From NCBI GenBank assembly GCA_014380365.1, contig JACMJZ010000003.1:62001-126000 (forward strand): 64,000 nt of DNA. The letters are read 5' to 3'. The notes below the pieces were generated by a model. It had not been told where the DNA came from, made no database searches, and saw only the letters and a list, made by a program, of their open reading frames with translations. This DNA is from Pyrinomonadaceae bacterium. GTDB lineage: Bacteria; Acidobacteriota; Blastocatellia; Pyrinomonadales; Pyrinomonadaceae. Both the position numbers and the translations under genes were made by a program. Positions 42,104 to 52,300 of the stretch are shown one piece after another. How positions within the stretch are numbered: position 1 is the first letter of the stretch; each line of letters opens with the position of its first letter.

Positions 42104-43132
42104 ATGCGCGGAAACATTCCCATTCCTGAACTTCCTCCCGGCGAAGAACTCTGGTTGATGGTTGTGATTTCAGCGGTCCGCGAAAAAAGAACCCAGCAAG
42201 GCAAGCGTTTTTGCGAAGCTACGGCGCGCAACGCAACCGGGTCTATCCCGCTCAAGATTTGGGGTGAAACTCTGGAGCAGTGGGGAGAATTAAAGGCCGG
42301 ACTTTGGGGCCTCACGGGCCAGCTTGAGAGTTATCAGGATCGCTCGCAGTTTTTAGTTACCGAGTATCGTCCGATCACTCTGGAAAAATATCGCGAACAT
42401 CAGGTTGTTGATCCGGTCCTGCCGGTGGCCTACACGATGGATATCGAAACCCTCGCGCTTCCGGACTTTCGCGAGCGCGTGGGACTGCAGCTCGAAAGAT
42501 TGTGGAAGCTGGGGAACATGCGGCTGGAACAACAGGAGCGATACCTTGAGGACATTCTGGTAGAGGAAGAACGCTGCTACCAACTCGGATCGTTGAGCGC
42601 CGCCTCTGGCCGGATCCTTTCCATCGCGGTTCACGCTGGACCGGTTGCCGGTCTGGATTTTGGAGTTGAGCAACAACAGAATGAACGCGTGTTTGGGATC
42701 GATGCTGACGGCAACGAGCAGGACGAGAAAGAATCGCTGCGCGCGTTTCTGGATTATCTGAAAGATTTTGATCCGGAGACCGATGAACTCGTCGGCCACA
42801 ACATCATTGGTTTCGATCTACCGTTTATCTTCCAACGCTGCCTTGTCAATTCCATCCAGGTGAAGCCGCTCGTTGATCTCGGTGAATACCGTGTTCGTGG
42901 AGTGTTCGACACGATGCATCACTGGTGGCTCGGCGCGCGACGAAACGTGAGTCTGGACGATGTCGCCTGGGCGCTGGGAATCGAATCGAGCAAAACTGCC
43001 ACGGTGGAAGGCAGCAAGGTATTTGATCTCTACCAGGCAGGGAACCTCGCCGCGATTCGCGAATACAACCTCAACGACGTGCGCGTCACGCGTAAGATTT
43101 ACCAGCGCATGGTTGCCTGCTTCGGACGGTGA
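42104..43132 (+). CDS. OB-fold plus DEDDy 3'-5' exonuclease
   Basis: 342 residues. Residues 1-95 look like an OB-fold nucleic-acid-binding domain of the YhaM type (LWLMVVISAVREKRTQQGKRFCEATARNATGSIPLKIWG in pattern). Residues 108-340 are a PolB-like exonuclease: ExoI MDIETLAL (Asp, Glu), ExoII GHNIIGFDLPFIFQR (Asn and Asp) and ExoIII YNLNDVRVT (Tyr-x3-Asp), so DEDDy. An unusual 50-residue coiled charged insertion (LQLERLWKLGNMRLEQQERYLEDILVEEE) separates the first two motifs. It probably trims DNA or RNA ends during repair and opens a cluster of DNA-processing genes (rmuC, addB, addA). The fusion of these two modules is uncommon as far as I know. Confidence 0.75.
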   Translation: MRGNIPIPELPPGEELWLMVVISAVREKRTQQGKRFCEATARNATGSIPLKIWGETLEQWGELKAGLWGLTGQLESYQDRSQFLVTEYRPITLEKYREHQVVDPVLPVAYTMDIETLALPDFRERVGLQLERLWKLGNMRLEQQERYLEDILVEEERCYQLGSLSAASGRILSIAVHAGPVAGLDFGVEQQQNERVFGIDADGNEQDEKESLRAFLDYLKDFDPETDELVGHNIIGFDLPFIFQRCLVNSIQVKPLVDLGEYRVRGVFDTMHHWWLGARRNVSLDDVAWALGIESSKTATVEGSKVFDLYQAGNLAAIREYNLNDVRVTRKIYQRMVACFGR

Positions 43133-43260
43133 AGAATTTACGACTCAGGTTCACGTCTGGGAACCCGGGCGCGAGTCGAACTTGAGGTTAGCGGCTGCAG
43201 CCAAGGTCTCTCATAGTCGGCTCCGCACAGATTGGTGTATCGTTAGCCCGAGGTTGAAGA

Positions 43261-43500
43261 ATGAAAACATTTACCGCAGTAGTCGAAAAGTGCGTAGAAA
43301 CAGGTCTCTATGTTGGTTATGTGCCAGGCTTTTCCGGCGCCCACTCCCAAGGTGACTCGCTAAACGAACTCAATGAGAATCTCAAAGAAGTGATCGAAAT
43401 GTTACTTGAAGATGGCGAACCACCACTTGAGTCCGAATTCGTCGGAACGCAGACCATAACGGTTTCAAGCAATGACCAAACCTCCGGTCCTCAAGCCTAG
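43261..43500 (+). CDS. hicB: HicB-type antitoxin
   Basis: 79 residues, the partial RNase H-like fold of HicB: MKTFTAVVEKCVETGLYVGYVPGFSGAHSQGDSLNELNENLKEVIEMLLED in pattern. It neutralises the HicA toxin and usually represses the promoter, but the C-terminal DNA-binding domain of longer HicB is absent here, so autoregulation is uncertain. ATG 43261 has GAGG upstream. Overlaps hicA by 29 nt. Confidence 0.9.
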   Translation: MKTFTAVVEKCVETGLYVGYVPGFSGAHSQGDSLNELNENLKEVIEMLLEDGEPPLESEFVGTQTITVSSNDQTSGPQA

Positions 43501-43696
43501 AGAAGTCGCAGCGATTCTCGGGAAATTGGGTTTCGTTGAGGCACGTCAGCGCGGGTCACACAAGCAGTATCGCCACGCCGACGGTCGCTGCACGACGCTA
43601 CCCTTTCACGCCGGTCGAGACATCTCACCAATTTTATTGAGACAGATCGCCAAAGATATAGGTCTTACCATCGACGAGCTTCTAGCGGATCGTTAA
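43472..43696 (+). CDS. hicA: HicA-type mRNA interferase toxin
   Basis: 74 residues. The double-stranded RNA-binding-like fold of HicA: LKPREVAAILGKLGFVEARQRGSHKQYRHADG, with the catalytic His in GSHKQYRH (about residue 30), and the C-terminal TLPFHAGRDISPILLRQIAKDIGLTIDEL. It cleaves mRNA when free of HicB. The antitoxin gene precedes the toxin, the reverse of the more common hicAB order, although this order is frequent outside enterics. All conserved residues seem intact, so the module is probably active. Confidence 0.93.
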   Translation: MTKPPVLKPREVAAILGKLGFVEARQRGSHKQYRHADGRCTTLPFHAGRDISPILLRQIAKDIGLTIDELLADR

Positions 43697-43796
43697 AGGT
43701 GAGCGTGACTCACCTACGCGGTGGTTTTCAGCCCAGCCCGCTAGCGGGCCACTGTTTCGCGTTTGAAACAGCATTTGCTAAACTCTATCTTAATCC

Positions 43797-45263
43797 ATGG
43801 ACTCTCAAATTCTTTTGATCGTCGTCTTGTTAGTCGGTGCAGCGATAGGCGCAGCATTCGGCTGGTTCCTGCTCAGAGGCAAGGCCAGCGCGGCCAGCGT
43901 CGCTGATTTAGCGACCCTGAAAGAACGCCTGATGGGGAAGGACGCGGAGCTACATAAACTTCAAGACGCGTTCAAAACCCAGGTTGGTGAATATAAACAT
44001 TCGCGAGAAGAGAACGCTCACCTGAAGGCTGAGCTCGAAGGCGAGCGCCGCGCGGCTCAGGAGCGGACCGACTCATTCAAACAAGCGGCGGAAGAGTTGT
44101 CCGAAAAGTTTAAGGCCCTTTCGCGTGATGCGCTAAAAGACAACAACCAATCTTTTCTTCAGCTGGCCCATTCCACGCTCGCGAAATTTCAGGAGACGGC
44201 CAAAGGCGATTTGGAACTAAGGCAGAATGCTATTGACCAGTTGGTCAAGCCGCTCAAGGAGTCGCTCGAAAAAGTTGATTCAAAGATCGGGGAACTGGAA
44301 AAGACGCGCGCCGGCGCTTACTCTGAACTGCGCGAGCAGGTCAAGGCCCTGGCCACGTCTCAGTTGCAGCTGCAATCGGAAACCGGGAATCTCGTGACCG
44401 CTTTGCGGGCGCCGCACGTGCGTGGGCGCTGGGGAGAAATTCAGTTGCGGCGCGTCGTCGAGCTGGCGGGCATGCTCCAGTATTGCGACTTTGTCGAACA
44501 GGCAACGGTAGTGACCGAAGACGGCCGAATTCGCCCCGACGTTATCGTCCGGCTTCCGGGTAACCGCACGATCGTTATCGACGCCAAAGTCCCTTTCGAC
44601 GCCTTTTATGAATCGATTTCCACGAAGGACGAAGAAATTCGCGCCGCCAGGTTAAGAGATCACGCGCGACTCGTGCGCACGCACATCGGGTCGTTGAGCA
44701 AGAAGTCTTACTGGGAGTCGGTACAGCCGACGCCGGAGTTTGTGCTGCTATTTCTTCCGGGCGAAACCTTCTATAGCGCCGCGCTGGAAATCGATCCGAA
44801 GTTGATCGAGGACGGTGTGGGCCAGAATGTGCTCATCGCCACCCCGACTACGCTAATCGCTCTGCTCAAAGCTGTATCGTATGGCTGGCGACAGGAGCAA
44901 ATGGCGACGAACGCAAACGAGGTAAGCCGGCTCGGCAAGGATCTCTACGATCGTCTGCGCACGTTTACAAACTATTTCGCCGACATCGGTCGCGGATTAG
45001 ATCGAGCTCTTGATTCCTACAACAAAGGTGTCGGTTCACTCGAAGCGCGGGTTTTGGTAACCGCGCGGAAGTTCAAAGAACGCGGCGCGATTGCCGGTGA
45101 AGAGATCGAGATACTCGAGCCTATAGATAAGGCCGCGCGAGCGTTGAGCCTGGATGAAGGCGGCTTGTTTCCGGAGCTGGTGGCCGGGCCTGAAACTGAA
45201 ACGACGGACGACGATTCATTGCCCCTGCTTAACGCGAAAAGCGTCGGCGGTGGGGAGACCTGA
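43797..45263 (+). CDS. rmuC: RmuC-family DNA recombination protein
   Basis: 488 residues. An N-terminal membrane anchor (residues 5-25), a long coiled coil (about 35-200, ELHKLQDAFKTQVGEYKHSREENAHLK), then the RmuC nuclease-like core: RGRWGEIQLRRVVELAGMLQYCDFVEQ, RPDVIVRLPGNRTIVIDAKVPFDAFYE (PD-(D/E)XK-like D...DAK), FVLLFLPGETFYSAAL and LIALLKAVSYGWRQEQ. RmuC limits inversions and rearrangements at short inverted repeats in E. coli, a noteworthy neighbour in a genome full of inverted repeats. The end of the gene lies 22 nt before a large hairpin. Confidence 0.95.
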   Translation: MDSQILLIVVLLVGAAIGAAFGWFLLRGKASAASVADLATLKERLMGKDAELHKLQDAFKTQVGEYKHSREENAHLKAELEGERRAAQERTDSFKQAAEELSEKFKALSRDALKDNNQSFLQLAHSTLAKFQETAKGDLELRQNAIDQLVKPLKESLEKVDSKIGELEKTRAGAYSELREQVKALATSQLQLQSETGNLVTALRAPHVRGRWGEIQLRRVVELAGMLQYCDFVEQATVVTEDGRIRPDVIVRLPGNRTIVIDAKVPFDAFYESISTKDEEIRAARLRDHARLVRTHIGSLSKKSYWESVQPTPEFVLLFLPGETFYSAALEIDPKLIEDGVGQNVLIATPTTLIALLKAVSYGWRQEQMATNANEVSRLGKDLYDRLRTFTNYFADIGRGLDRALDSYNKGVGSLEARVLVTARKFKERGAIAGEEIEILEPIDKAARALSLDEGGLFPELVAGPETETTDDDSLPLLNAKSVGGGET

Positions 45264-45285
45264 GAGATCCGCAGGTCGCGTAACG

Positions 45286-45368
45286 GTCAGAACCGCCTGC
45301 GGTAGCGGGCGGGCCCGTCCTAGATGTTGTCGCCCGTCGGCCCGCCCGCTACCGCAGGCGGTTCTGAC
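45286..45368. repeat. Large inverted repeat, 30-bp perfect arms (ccgcctgcggtagcggg family)
   Basis: Arms 45286-45315 and 45339-45368 are perfect complements (core GAACCGCCTGCGGTAGCGGG), 23-nt centre. It lies between rmuC and addB. Half-copies of one arm occur inside the addB (47484-47506) and addA (52581-52610) coding sequences. Confidence 0.93.
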
Positions 45369-45400
45369 AAATCCGGCCGGCGTACCCTGCGGAGAATGCT

Positions 45401-48400
45401 TTGTCGAAAGAAATCTGGTTAGGTCCGCTGCTCGGTAATAATCGTTCAAAGCTGATTGAGCGTTGCGCTGAGTTTGTCTCACAGGGGAAGTCGGATCAAT
45501 TCCTCTACCTCGCTGCTTCGCACCCGCTGCTCGAACTCGCCACTGAAGGCATTCTTGATGGACACACGAATCCCGGTGTTTGGGGCGAGCTTCCCGTCTA
45601 TCTGTTCCGTGGATTCGTTCGCAGAATAATTTCCACAACGGTCGATGATAAGGGAACGCGTCTGTCCCCTCGGACGCCTATTGATCGCGAAGAGCTTCCG
45701 CTCAAACGCAGTCTGGTTTCGCAAATACTTTCCCAGTTAATGGCCAGCGGGCAATTGAGGGCGATTGCACCTTTGGCAAACCGTGAAGGCTGTGTCAACA
45801 CCATCTCCACGCTGATTGGCGAGATCGAGCGGGCGGCAAAAACACCCGCCGAAGTTGCGCAGATCATTTCCGAACGCAGCCAGGATCTGGCCCAGAATAC
45901 GACGGTCGCACAGCCGTCATCACCACGTAACATAACGCGCGGGCTTCATAGACAAATCGATTTCGACCGCGAAGTGGTACTGATCTATGCGACCTATACC
46001 AAACTCCTCGAAAGGTATCAACTCACCGAAGCCGACGCCGATAGTTTGCGCGCTCTCTCAATTCTTGCCGGTGAACTCGACGGGCGCAGCGTGGAACTGC
46101 CGTGGCTGGCAAACGTGCAGCTTCTCGTCCTCGATGGATTTTTCGATTTCACCCCGGTGCAGGGTGAAATCCTGCGCCGGCTGATTCCCGGAATTCCTGA
46201 GGTGCTCGTCAATCTAAATCACGACCAGCGCAACCCGGAAATTTTTCTGCCGTTTCAGGACACGATCGATCATCTCTCGGGAATCGCTCCTTTTGAAAAG
46301 AAATGGATGGCGAAAGATGTGGTGGCTACTCGCGGCGCGTTGTCGGGGTTACGCGAAAATCTCTTCCATTCATCGCTGTCAACATCCTCCGAAAAGCGCG
46401 AGACTGAAGAGAGCGTTAACGCGACTGGCCGGCAACAATCCGAGATCAGATATTTCGAATGCGGCGATCGCGACACTGAGATTCGTGCGGTGGTGAAGGA
46501 GATCAAGCGCCTCGTCGTGCGCGAAAGCTACAGCCTGGCTGATATCGCGCTGGTAGTGCGCCAGAAGGCGTCTTACGCGGACACGCTCGCGCGCGTGATG
46601 CGCGAGGAGGCCTTGCCCTGCAATCTGGAATCGCGCATTGAAGCGACCGATGTTCCCGGACTGCGTGCGGCGCTTAAGCTGTTTGCGATTCTGGAAGAGT
46701 CGTCTCGTGAAGGGGCGACTGCGCCACAGTCTCCGCGCCTCGCGGAACTGGCAGACCTGATCAAGTCGGAATACTTTCGACCCGGCCGGGAAGAACTCGC
46801 GGAGTTGTCCCTCCGTTTCGATCAAGAGTATTCCGCCTTGCTGCGCGATAGCGATAGTGGTCGACATCGACAACTCTGGGACGTGGATGACGCGGCACAA
46901 CGCGCCAGACTGAAACGGCGTCATCGCATCGGCGACTGGGATGCCGACGCTCTCGAGAATGCTTTCGCCTATGTCGGCAGCGACCTGCGCGTAAGCGCGT
47001 GGCTCGACCGCGCGGCCAAACTAATCAAAGAGCTTCCCGACGCCGCGTCAACCAGAGAACTGCTCAACATCAACACTGGGGATTCGGGAGACGCGGGCGG
47101 CAGAGATCCGGACGAAGCCGATCAAGTTGAGAACGCGGAAACGGCGAAGGTTGAAAGCACGGATGTCGAGAAGAAGCGCCGTCCTTCGCACGACATTCAT
47201 CCCGCCGCGCTTGCCTGGGCTTCGCTAGTCGTCCGAACATTTGCCGGCCGAATTCAGTCCGTGCCGGGCGAGGGCAGGCCTGTCGATTTACGTCTGGCGT
47301 TAATGACACTGCTGGAACAGCTCAGTTTTCGCGAACAGATTTCCGGTCCAGTTAGACGTTCTGTAGCTGAACACGAACTGCCGCGAGCTTTGCTCAACTT
47401 CAACAGCCTTGAGGTTCTGCGGCGCGCGTTTATAGCGGCGATTAAAAGCATCGAGATCGGCGCGACTATCCAGTCAGCGCCAGCTATCGCAGGCGGTTCC
47501 GACAAAGCCGTTACGACAACTCTGGCAACGTTTATCGAGGAGGTGCGTCGTGCGCTCGCTTCGCAATCGGTAGTCGCATCCGCTGCTGACGCACGGGGCT
47601 TGCGGGTGCTCGAAGCAACCGACGTACGCGGTCTGCGCTTTCGCGCCGTGTTCATTGCCGGACTGGTTGAAGGCGGCTTTCCCTTGCGTGCTTCGCGCGA
47701 CTGGATTTACCCGCACGAAGAGCGCGAGCGCTTGAAGCACTATGGGCTGACGCTCGAAGACATCTCGCCGGCGACGCTTCTGAAAGAAGAACACTATTTT
47801 TACCAATCGGCTTGTCGCGCGACCGAACGCCTCTACCTCAGCCGCCCGCTCTCGCTCGCGGATGATTCCGAAACCGTCGCTTCCTATTACATTGATGAAC
47901 TCCGGCGCGCTGTTGCTCCGCTCAGGATCGAGGCTGAAACTATCCGGCGCGATTATGAGGGCCGCAGTCTGGTTGAGACTGACAGAGTATCGACCGCCGG
48001 CGAGATGGATCGAGCGTTAGTGCGCCAGCAGGAGCGGCACCTTCATCGCGGCGAAAAGGATCAACTACTGCCGCAGCCTCGAATTGCGCGCTTGCTGACT
48101 CTCGCGCGTAACGACGGTTTTCTCACCGACTCTGCCCTGCGTCGTATCGAGATCGAGCGCGAGCGCGCCGGGAGATGGTTTGGGCCTTACGATGGCCAGA
48201 TTACCGATCCGCATTTGGTGGCGTTGCTCAATCAGAGATTTGGTCCGGACTTCATGCACAGCGCGAGCGGTCTGAGCCTTTATGGAAACTGTGCCTACCG
48301 TTTCTTTGGGCAGAGAGTCTTAAAGTTGGAACCGCGCGGCGAGGCGGCGCTCGATCTGCAGGCGATCGATGCGGGCAAGCTGCTCCACGATATCCTGCGT

Positions 48401-49243
48401 CGCTTTTTCGAGCAGCACCGGCGCGCGTCCCTGAATGAGTTGGATCGCGGAGCACTGCAAGAGGAACTGAGGGAGTTGGCGGATAGAGTTTTCGATGAGC
48501 ACGAGCGAGTGGTACCGCCACTCAACAAGCAAATCTGGAAAATCGATCGCGAGATTCGGAAGATACTGTTGGATCAGGTGCTGCTGTATGAGCTCGAGAT
48601 ACAAGACAAGGCCAGCGCTCACGGAGTTGTCCCAGCCTATTTTGAGGTCGCGTTTGGAAGTATGAAATCAAACGCCCGCGATCCCGGTTCGACGGACAAG
48701 GCGTTGGAGTTGTCCCGCTCAACTTTCGTGGGCGAAGAGACGATGAAGATCAGCGGCCAGATTGATCGTGTCGATGTCTCGAGCGACAACACACTGATTG
48801 CGTACGACTACAAACTGTCCACCGGCTCCAGCAAAGACGACATCAAGTCGGGCCGGAGTCTTCAGATTCCCATCTACCTTGAGGCGCTGGAGAAGTTGAT
48901 CCTTCCCGACCATAGGGTCGCTGGCGGTGGCTACTACGTGATTCGAGGCGGTAACGAGCGGCGCAACAAAGGACTGCACCGCGCGACCGCATTGCAGTAC
49001 TCGGGAATCAGCAATCGAGTTCTGGGAGTTATGGGCGATGAAGAGTGGGCGCAGATTCGAGCCGATGTGATCGCGAAGATATGGGACTTCCTCGATCACA
49101 TGCGGGCCGGCAACTTCAGCGTCCAGCCCTCCGAAAAACAAAAGACGTGCAGATTTTGCGACTTCGCCGCGGTGTGCCGCTATGAGCGTTATCGCATTGA
49201 CGGAAAGACGCCGTCCGCAGATTACACCGATTCCACAGATTAG
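45401..49243 (+). CDS. addB: AddB-type helicase-nuclease subunit
   Basis: 1280 residues from TTG 45401 with GGAG 7 nt upstream. With AddA it forms the RecBCD-equivalent that resects double-strand breaks up to Chi. The N-terminal half is the degenerate helicase fold (LVLDGFFDFTPVQGEILRRLI, FECGDRDTEIRAVVKEIKRL, VLEATDVRGLRFRAVFIAGLVEGGFP). The C-terminal RecB-type nuclease is evident: GQIDRVDVSSDNTLIAYDYKLS (D...DYK) and QIPIYLEAL. Cys ligands for the iron-sulfur staple: GNCAYRFF near 963 and TCRFCDFAAVCRYE near 1248-1261. A repeat fragment is embedded near residue 695-703 (AIAGGSDKAV). The final residues (SADYTDSTD) are encoded by the 49214-49320 repeat. Confidence 0.9.
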   Translation: MSKEIWLGPLLGNNRSKLIERCAEFVSQGKSDQFLYLAASHPLLELATEGILDGHTNPGVWGELPVYLFRGFVRRIISTTVDDKGTRLSPRTPIDREELPLKRSLVSQILSQLMASGQLRAIAPLANREGCVNTISTLIGEIERAAKTPAEVAQIISERSQDLAQNTTVAQPSSPRNITRGLHRQIDFDREVVLIYATYTKLLERYQLTEADADSLRALSILAGELDGRSVELPWLANVQLLVLDGFFDFTPVQGEILRRLIPGIPEVLVNLNHDQRNPEIFLPFQDTIDHLSGIAPFEKKWMAKDVVATRGALSGLRENLFHSSLSTSSEKRETEESVNATGRQQSEIRYFECGDRDTEIRAVVKEIKRLVVRESYSLADIALVVRQKASYADTLARVMREEALPCNLESRIEATDVPGLRAALKLFAILEESSREGATAPQSPRLAELADLIKSEYFRPGREELAELSLRFDQEYSALLRDSDSGRHRQLWDVDDAAQRARLKRRHRIGDWDADALENAFAYVGSDLRVSAWLDRAAKLIKELPDAASTRELLNINTGDSGDAGGRDPDEADQVENAETAKVESTDVEKKRRPSHDIHPAALAWASLVVRTFAGRIQSVPGEGRPVDLRLALMTLLEQLSFREQISGPVRRSVAEHELPRALLNFNSLEVLRRAFIAAIKSIEIGATIQSAPAIAGGSDKAVTTTLATFIEEVRRALASQSVVASAADARGLRVLEATDVRGLRFRAVFIAGLVEGGFPLRASRDWIYPHEERERLKHYGLTLEDISPATLLKEEHYFYQSACRATERLYLSRPLSLADDSETVASYYIDELRRAVAPLRIEAETIRRDYEGRSLVETDRVSTAGEMDRALVRQQERHLHRGEKDQLLPQPRIARLLTLARNDGFLTDSALRRIEIERERAGRWFGPYDGQITDPHLVALLNQRFGPDFMHSASGLSLYGNCAYRFFGQRVLKLEPRGEAALDLQAIDAGKLLHDILRRFFEQHRRASLNELDRGALQEELRELADRVFDEHERVVPPLNKQIWKIDREIRKILLDQVLLYELEIQDKASAHGVVPAYFEVAFGSMKSNARDPGSTDKALELSRSTFVGEETMKISGQIDRVDVSSDNTLIAYDYKLSTGSSKDDIKSGRSLQIPIYLEALEKLILPDHRVAGGGYYVIRGGNERRNKGLHRATALQYSGISNRVLGVMGDEEWAQIRADVIAKIWDFLDHMRAGNFSVQPSEKQKTCRFCDFAAVCRYERYRIDGKTPSADYTDSTD
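47484..47506. repeat. Repeat half-arm inside addB
   Basis: CTATCGCAGGCGGTTCCGAC and the next 3 nt match the right arm of the 45286-45368 hairpin at 21 of 23 positions (CTACCGCAGGCGGTTCTGAC). In frame it encodes IAGGSDK. Confidence 0.65.
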
Positions 49244-49320
49244 AACTTGCAGCATTGTGTCCGGCCCGTAATCGGCTCAGTTGGAAAAGCTAATCTGCTG
49301 CAATCGGCGTAATCTGCGGA
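49214..49320. repeat. Inverted repeat between addB and addA (tccgcagatta family)
   Basis: TCCGCAGATTACACCGATT (49214-49232) and its complement AATCGGCGTAATCTGCGGA (49302-49320) match at 18 of 19 positions. The left arm lies within addB and provides its stop. The same family is at 57560-57661, and a fragment at about 36056-36085. Confidence 0.88.
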
Positions 49321-49332
49321 CTAGTTTCGGGA

Positions 49333-52300
49333 ATGTCTTTACCAACACAAAAGCACGAATTGTTACCTGAGCAGGCGGCGGCTGCATACGAGATCGACAA
49401 ACACATCTCGGTGACGGCGGGTCCGGGGTCGGGCAAGACGACTGTGCTCGTCGAGCGTTACCTGCACATTCTTCGCCAGCATCCAGAACTCAACATCGAT
49501 CAGATCGTCGCCATCACCTTCACCAATCGCGCGGCCAACGAAATGCGCGAACGCCTTCGCGCGGGTCTCAATCAAATTCTGCAAGCGGCCACGGGCGAAG
49601 AACGTCGTCGCTGGTTAGCTTACAAACGCACGCTCGACGGCGCGGTGATCACTACCATTCACGGTTTCTGCGCGCGGCTGTTGCGCGAGTTTCCAGTTGA
49701 AGCTCGCATCGATCCGCAATTTCTGTTGCTGGATGAGCATCGCGCGGCAATGCTTTTGGAATCCACCGTGGAAGCAGCGCTCACTGAGTTCATCAGCTCC
49801 GGTCATGTCGCGATCTCACGCCTGACGCTGGGTGTGGGACGCGGCAAGTTAGCCGAGGCCCTGGCGCAACTCTACCGCGATGTCCGCGGCCAGGGTCTTA
49901 CGCCGGCCGAGCTCGCGATGAAAACAGCTCGCAGCCATGCGACTGAGAACGACCATGCTCAAGCACTCGTCGAGTTGTCGCACGCAATGAACGAGTTTCT
50001 GGCGGTGCGCAGGACTACCGCTGCGCAGAAACTCAATCAGGCCGAAGTCGCCTCGGGCTGGCGTAGTTTTCAGCCGCTGATTCAAGACATTCCCGAAGTC
50101 GAGAACCTGGCTGACTACTGCCGGTCGATTGAAGGCTTCCGGAGTCTGCGCCCGCCGGCGCGCGCGGAACTCAAGCCCTACGTTAACGCGTTGGATCAGC
50201 TTATCTGGGAAAAAGACCTGGCGGGCCGCGTACCGCAGATCTCACTCGATTTGTTTGCGAGGGATTACGCGCTTGAGCTAGTCAACGTTTTATCGCGTAT
50301 CGATGAGCGGCTCAACGAGGAGAAGAAAAAGCCTTCGGCGCTTGATTTCGACGATCTGGAGATCCGCACCCTGGAGCTGCTCAATCATCCGGAAGTGATC
50401 ACGCGTGCTGCGGAACGTTACAAGTTTTTCCTCGTTGACGAGTTTCAGGACACCAATGGTTTGCAGCGCGCACTGCTTGAGCAGCTCGTTTTGCGAACCG
50501 GCCGGCGCGACAGCGCAAATCTCTTCATCGTCGGTGATGGCAAGCAGTCGATCTACGGTTTTCGCGGCGCCGATGTTGACGTCTTTCACGAGATGACTGC
50601 GACTTTGGTTGACGCGGGCGGCGAAGAAACACCGCTGCGTCTGAACTTCCGCAGCCAGCCGCCGCTGATAAGCTTTTTCAATTATCTGTTTGCGCAATTG
50701 TTCCAGCCAAAAGAAGAGGTGGTGCCGCAAGATCTCAAACAACTGGGGTATGTAAGTCATGAACTGAGCGAATCAAAGCGCGAGGTGCGGGACAGTGGGC
50801 CTCTGGTTGAGTTGATGATCACCACGGAGGCGTCCGGCGAAGATAACGATCCGAAAGCGGAGCAAAGCTCTCGCGAGCTGGATGCCGAGCAACTGGCCCT
50901 GCGGATTATTGCCCTGACTGCTGGGAGCGCTCCCAGCGTCAGGTACAGCGACATTGCGCTGTTGTTTCGCGCGATGACCAACATCCAGACTTACGAGTCT
51001 GCCTTTCGTCGGGCAAACATTCCGTATCAAACCGTGTTGGGTCGAGGGTTTTATGAACGCCCGGAGATCACTGATCTGATCCAACTGCTGCGGTTTCTCG
51101 ATAACAAGACCGACGAGATCGCGCTCGCAGCAGTGCTGCGATCCCCGCTTTGGGGGATATCGGATAACGCTTTGCTGGCCCTGCGTTGCGGTCCCGGGCT
51201 CACTGAGTCAGGCGAAGCTGAAACGGAGCAGCTGCTCAGGCACTTCACGCAAACTCGCCGGTTGGTCCGCGCGCTACGCGAACACCGGAACATAGCCTTT
51301 ATCAGTGACGAAGAACACGAGTTGCTCGACCGTGCCAGCGCCCTGATCAATGAACTGATCGCGCGCCGGCATCATTACGCGTTGGGCGATCTGCTGCGGT
51401 TTGCTGTCGAACAATCAGAATACCTGACGGTAGTCGCCGCAAATTTTGATGGCGCGCAACGGCTCGCTAACGTCGAACGGCTCTTCACGCTCGCCGAGCG
51501 TTTCGAGCGTTCCGGCACGCACTTGATTCGCGACTTTGTCCGTTACGTTGAGGAGTTTGAAGCCATTGGCAGCCGCGAAAGCGAAGGCCAAATCGATGAA
51601 GCGGCCAACGCGGTGAAGCTGATGACGATTCACCAGGCGAAGGGTCTTGAGTTTCCCGTCGTCATTATTCCCGAGCTGCAGCGCAGGTCGCGCGTCTCCG
51701 ACAACTGGTTCCTGTTGGACCGCCACCGGGGGTTAACCTTGAAGGTGCCCGACGGGCGCGGCAAGCAGGTGGCGGGTTGCGCCTTCAGTAGTTTCGAACA
51801 GCGGCACGGATGGCGTGAAGAGTTTGAGAGCATGCGGCTGCTCTACGTGGCGGCCACGCGCGCCCAGGATCGGTTAATACTATCGGGAACGACTAAAGAC
51901 CTCGCTAGTCTCGATGGTAAGAGCGATACCTGGCTCAAGTGGATCTGGCAATCGCTCGGTCTGCCAGAGCAACGCCAGAGCGGGATCGTAAATTTAGCGG
52001 AGGGTGCCCAGATTGAGTTAACGCTGAATCTTGCAGATGAGCCGCAAGCGGAGATCGCACGAGCAACGGATGCTGCACCGGGCGATGCGATCGCTGCGAT
52101 CGCAGCGATCGGGGCGATCGGGCAAATTGCTGAGAACGCCGGTTCGTTAATTGACGCTTTCCCGCTCCTGCGGCCAATTGAGGTAACCGACTCAACGGCC
52201 GTGCATCGATTTAGCGTAACTCAACTAATCAACTACCAGCGCTGTCCGCGTCAATACTATTTCGATCGCATACTCCATTTGCCTTCCGCTGATCAGATTG

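Noticed and set aside
45216-45638. Minus-strand 140-residue ORF
   Set aside because: Antisense to the rmuC end, the 45286-45368 repeat and the addB start; reads the palindrome twice.
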